Origin: JABFSA01 sp963827515
Lineage (GTDB): Bacteria > Acidobacteriota > Vicinamibacteria > Vicinamibacterales > UBA2999
Direction: 5' to 3'
Length of the DNA: 64,000 nucleotides
Assembly: GCA_963827515.1 (NCBI GenBank)
Contig: CAWHBF010000006.1
Span: 50,596 to 114,595 of the forward strand
Positions 63,066-64,000 of this stretch are shown here, one piece after another. Position numbers and translations under genes: made by a program. The notes under the pieces are model-generated. The model was not told the origin of the DNA. It saw nothing but the letters and a program-made list of their open reading frames with translations, and did not search any database. Each line of letters starts with the position of its first letter. The stretch's first letter is position 1.

Positions 63066-64000
63066 ATGCGTCTCTTTCGTTGCTGCTGCATAGCGGCCGC
63101 GGCGGTTCTGTGGGTTCATTCGGCAGTGCTCATTGCGCAGGAGCGGCCTGCGCCGCGCACGACCAATGCTCCACCCACACCGTCTGGCCCCACGCCGCGA
63201 ACCCCGGACGGCCATCCCGACTTGACCGGCGTCTGGAACGGAAGGGGAGATAGCCTGAACGGTGTGCCAAATCAGATGGCGAACAGTGGCGTTCTCGTGG
63301 ACAATCAATACTCGGCACACGATATTCCAACCGGAAGAAAGATTGCGGCGTTTCCGCGCCCGCCCGGCGCTATCTATGGCACGGTCTCCGGACCATTGGG
63401 CCCAGAGGGCGAGCGCGCTGCAACGCTGCTCCGGCGAATAGGCTCGAACAGACCACTCTACAAGCCCGAATACTGGGACGAGGTCAGGCGGCTCGACGAT
63501 GACTCCAACGTAGAGGACCCCTCGAATCGCTGCATGCCGGCGGGAGTTCCTCGCGGCAGCATTCCTCCGTTGATCGTACAGATGCCGAAATATTTCGTGT
63601 TCGTCTATCCCGGCCAGGGCGGGTTCATCGCCACGCAGCCGATGTACCGCATGATTCCAGCGGATGGGCGCAAGCACACGCCACTGCAGCAGTTGGACGG
63701 ATCGTAACGGGAGAAGCGATCGCGCATTGGGAAGGTGACACGCTGGTGGTGGACAGTTGGGGCTTCCACACGAACACCTGGTTCGATCAGGTTGGCGGCT
63801 ACTTTCACAGCGAAAACATGCCCGCGTGATCGAACGTTTCCGCCGTGACGGGAACACGCTGACCTGGACGGTCACGGTCGAGGATCCAGACGTTCTCCTG
63901 GAGCCCTGGACCAGCACGCCGAGAGTGGCACTCTTGAACCCGAACCCCGACGCGATGCTCGCCTGAAGGGCTGCCTTGCAGCGAACGCGATTTGGACGCA
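63066..64000 (+). pseudogene. Secreted PDxSGxW-family protein (copy 7), three indels, 3' end outside the window
   Basis: The frame opens MRLFRCCCIAAAAVLWVHSA, then PTPRTPDGHPDLTGVW and RCMPAGVPRGSIPPLIVQMP. It is broken near 63693 (one base missing), where IVTGEAIAHWEGDTLVVDSW continues in another frame; near 63823 (one base missing), giving RVIERFRRDGNTLTWTVTVE; and near 63964 (one extra T), giving LAEGLPCSERDLDA. Restoring all three gives a continuous family member to the end of the window. Confidence 0.8.

Overview
The window is high-GC DNA from a Gram-negative soil-type bacterium. It is most likely an acidobacterium of the Vicinamibacteria kind. The evidence is four large TonB-dependent receptors with an N-terminal carboxypeptidase-regulatory-like domain (Oar-like), a repeated set of small secreted DUF6152 proteins paired with a second secreted family (called 'PDxSGxW' here after its N-terminal motif), a winged-helix/TPR membrane regulator, and an E. 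coli-type Asd. The lineage is inferred from family content, not from a marker-gene tree.

Layout. 0-24 kb is an accessory catabolic or uptake zone, almost all on the + strand: TonB receptors (3-2225, 3518-6526, 20107-23397), DUF6152/PDxSGxW pairs, a metallo-beta-lactamase-fold protein, a YtcJ-like amidohydrolase lipoprotein, a short amidohydrolase, a dihydroxyphthalate-decarboxylase-like protein and a DctA-like symporter. The PhoB-type/TPR regulator (12444-13979, minus) sits in the middle. 24-35.8 kb is core genome: AI-2E permease, SUI1-like factor and YgjP-like protease, beta-propeller, msrB, the diaminopimelate/lysine set asd-dapB-dapA-M20 peptidase, the SRP RNA, dnaX, ybaB/ebfC, recR and tRNA-Asn.

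35.8-52.5 kb looks like a genomic island hung on tRNA-Asn. Copies of the tRNA 3' end recur at 36.0, 37.5, 41.5 (inverted), 51.2 and 52.4 kb. It holds IS remnants, two almost identical copies of a P-loop-less YchF-like gene, a new ~97-bp repeat in three copies, an amidase lipoprotein, a complete fumarate reductase operon frdABCD, a DyP peroxidase with a partner, and a PAP2 phosphatase. 52.5-64 kb returns to the secreted/uptake theme: a fourth TonB receptor, a large secreted protein divergent from a CapA-like protein, an M28-like peptidase, a second degenerate MBL protein, and a fifth DUF6152/PDxSGxW pair running off the end.

How the genes may work together (inference): outer-membrane TonB receptors import a substrate; the DUF6152/PDxSGxW pairs and MBL/amidohydrolase proteins act on or bind it in the periplasm; the symporter and decarboxylase-like protein handle an (aromatic) acid product. 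Two of the hydrolase-like proteins have lost metal ligands.

Caution. At least ten genes carry single-base indels that break otherwise well-conserved reading frames, mostly in short homopolymers. This looks more like uncorrected sequencing error than real gene decay; corrected coordinates are given.
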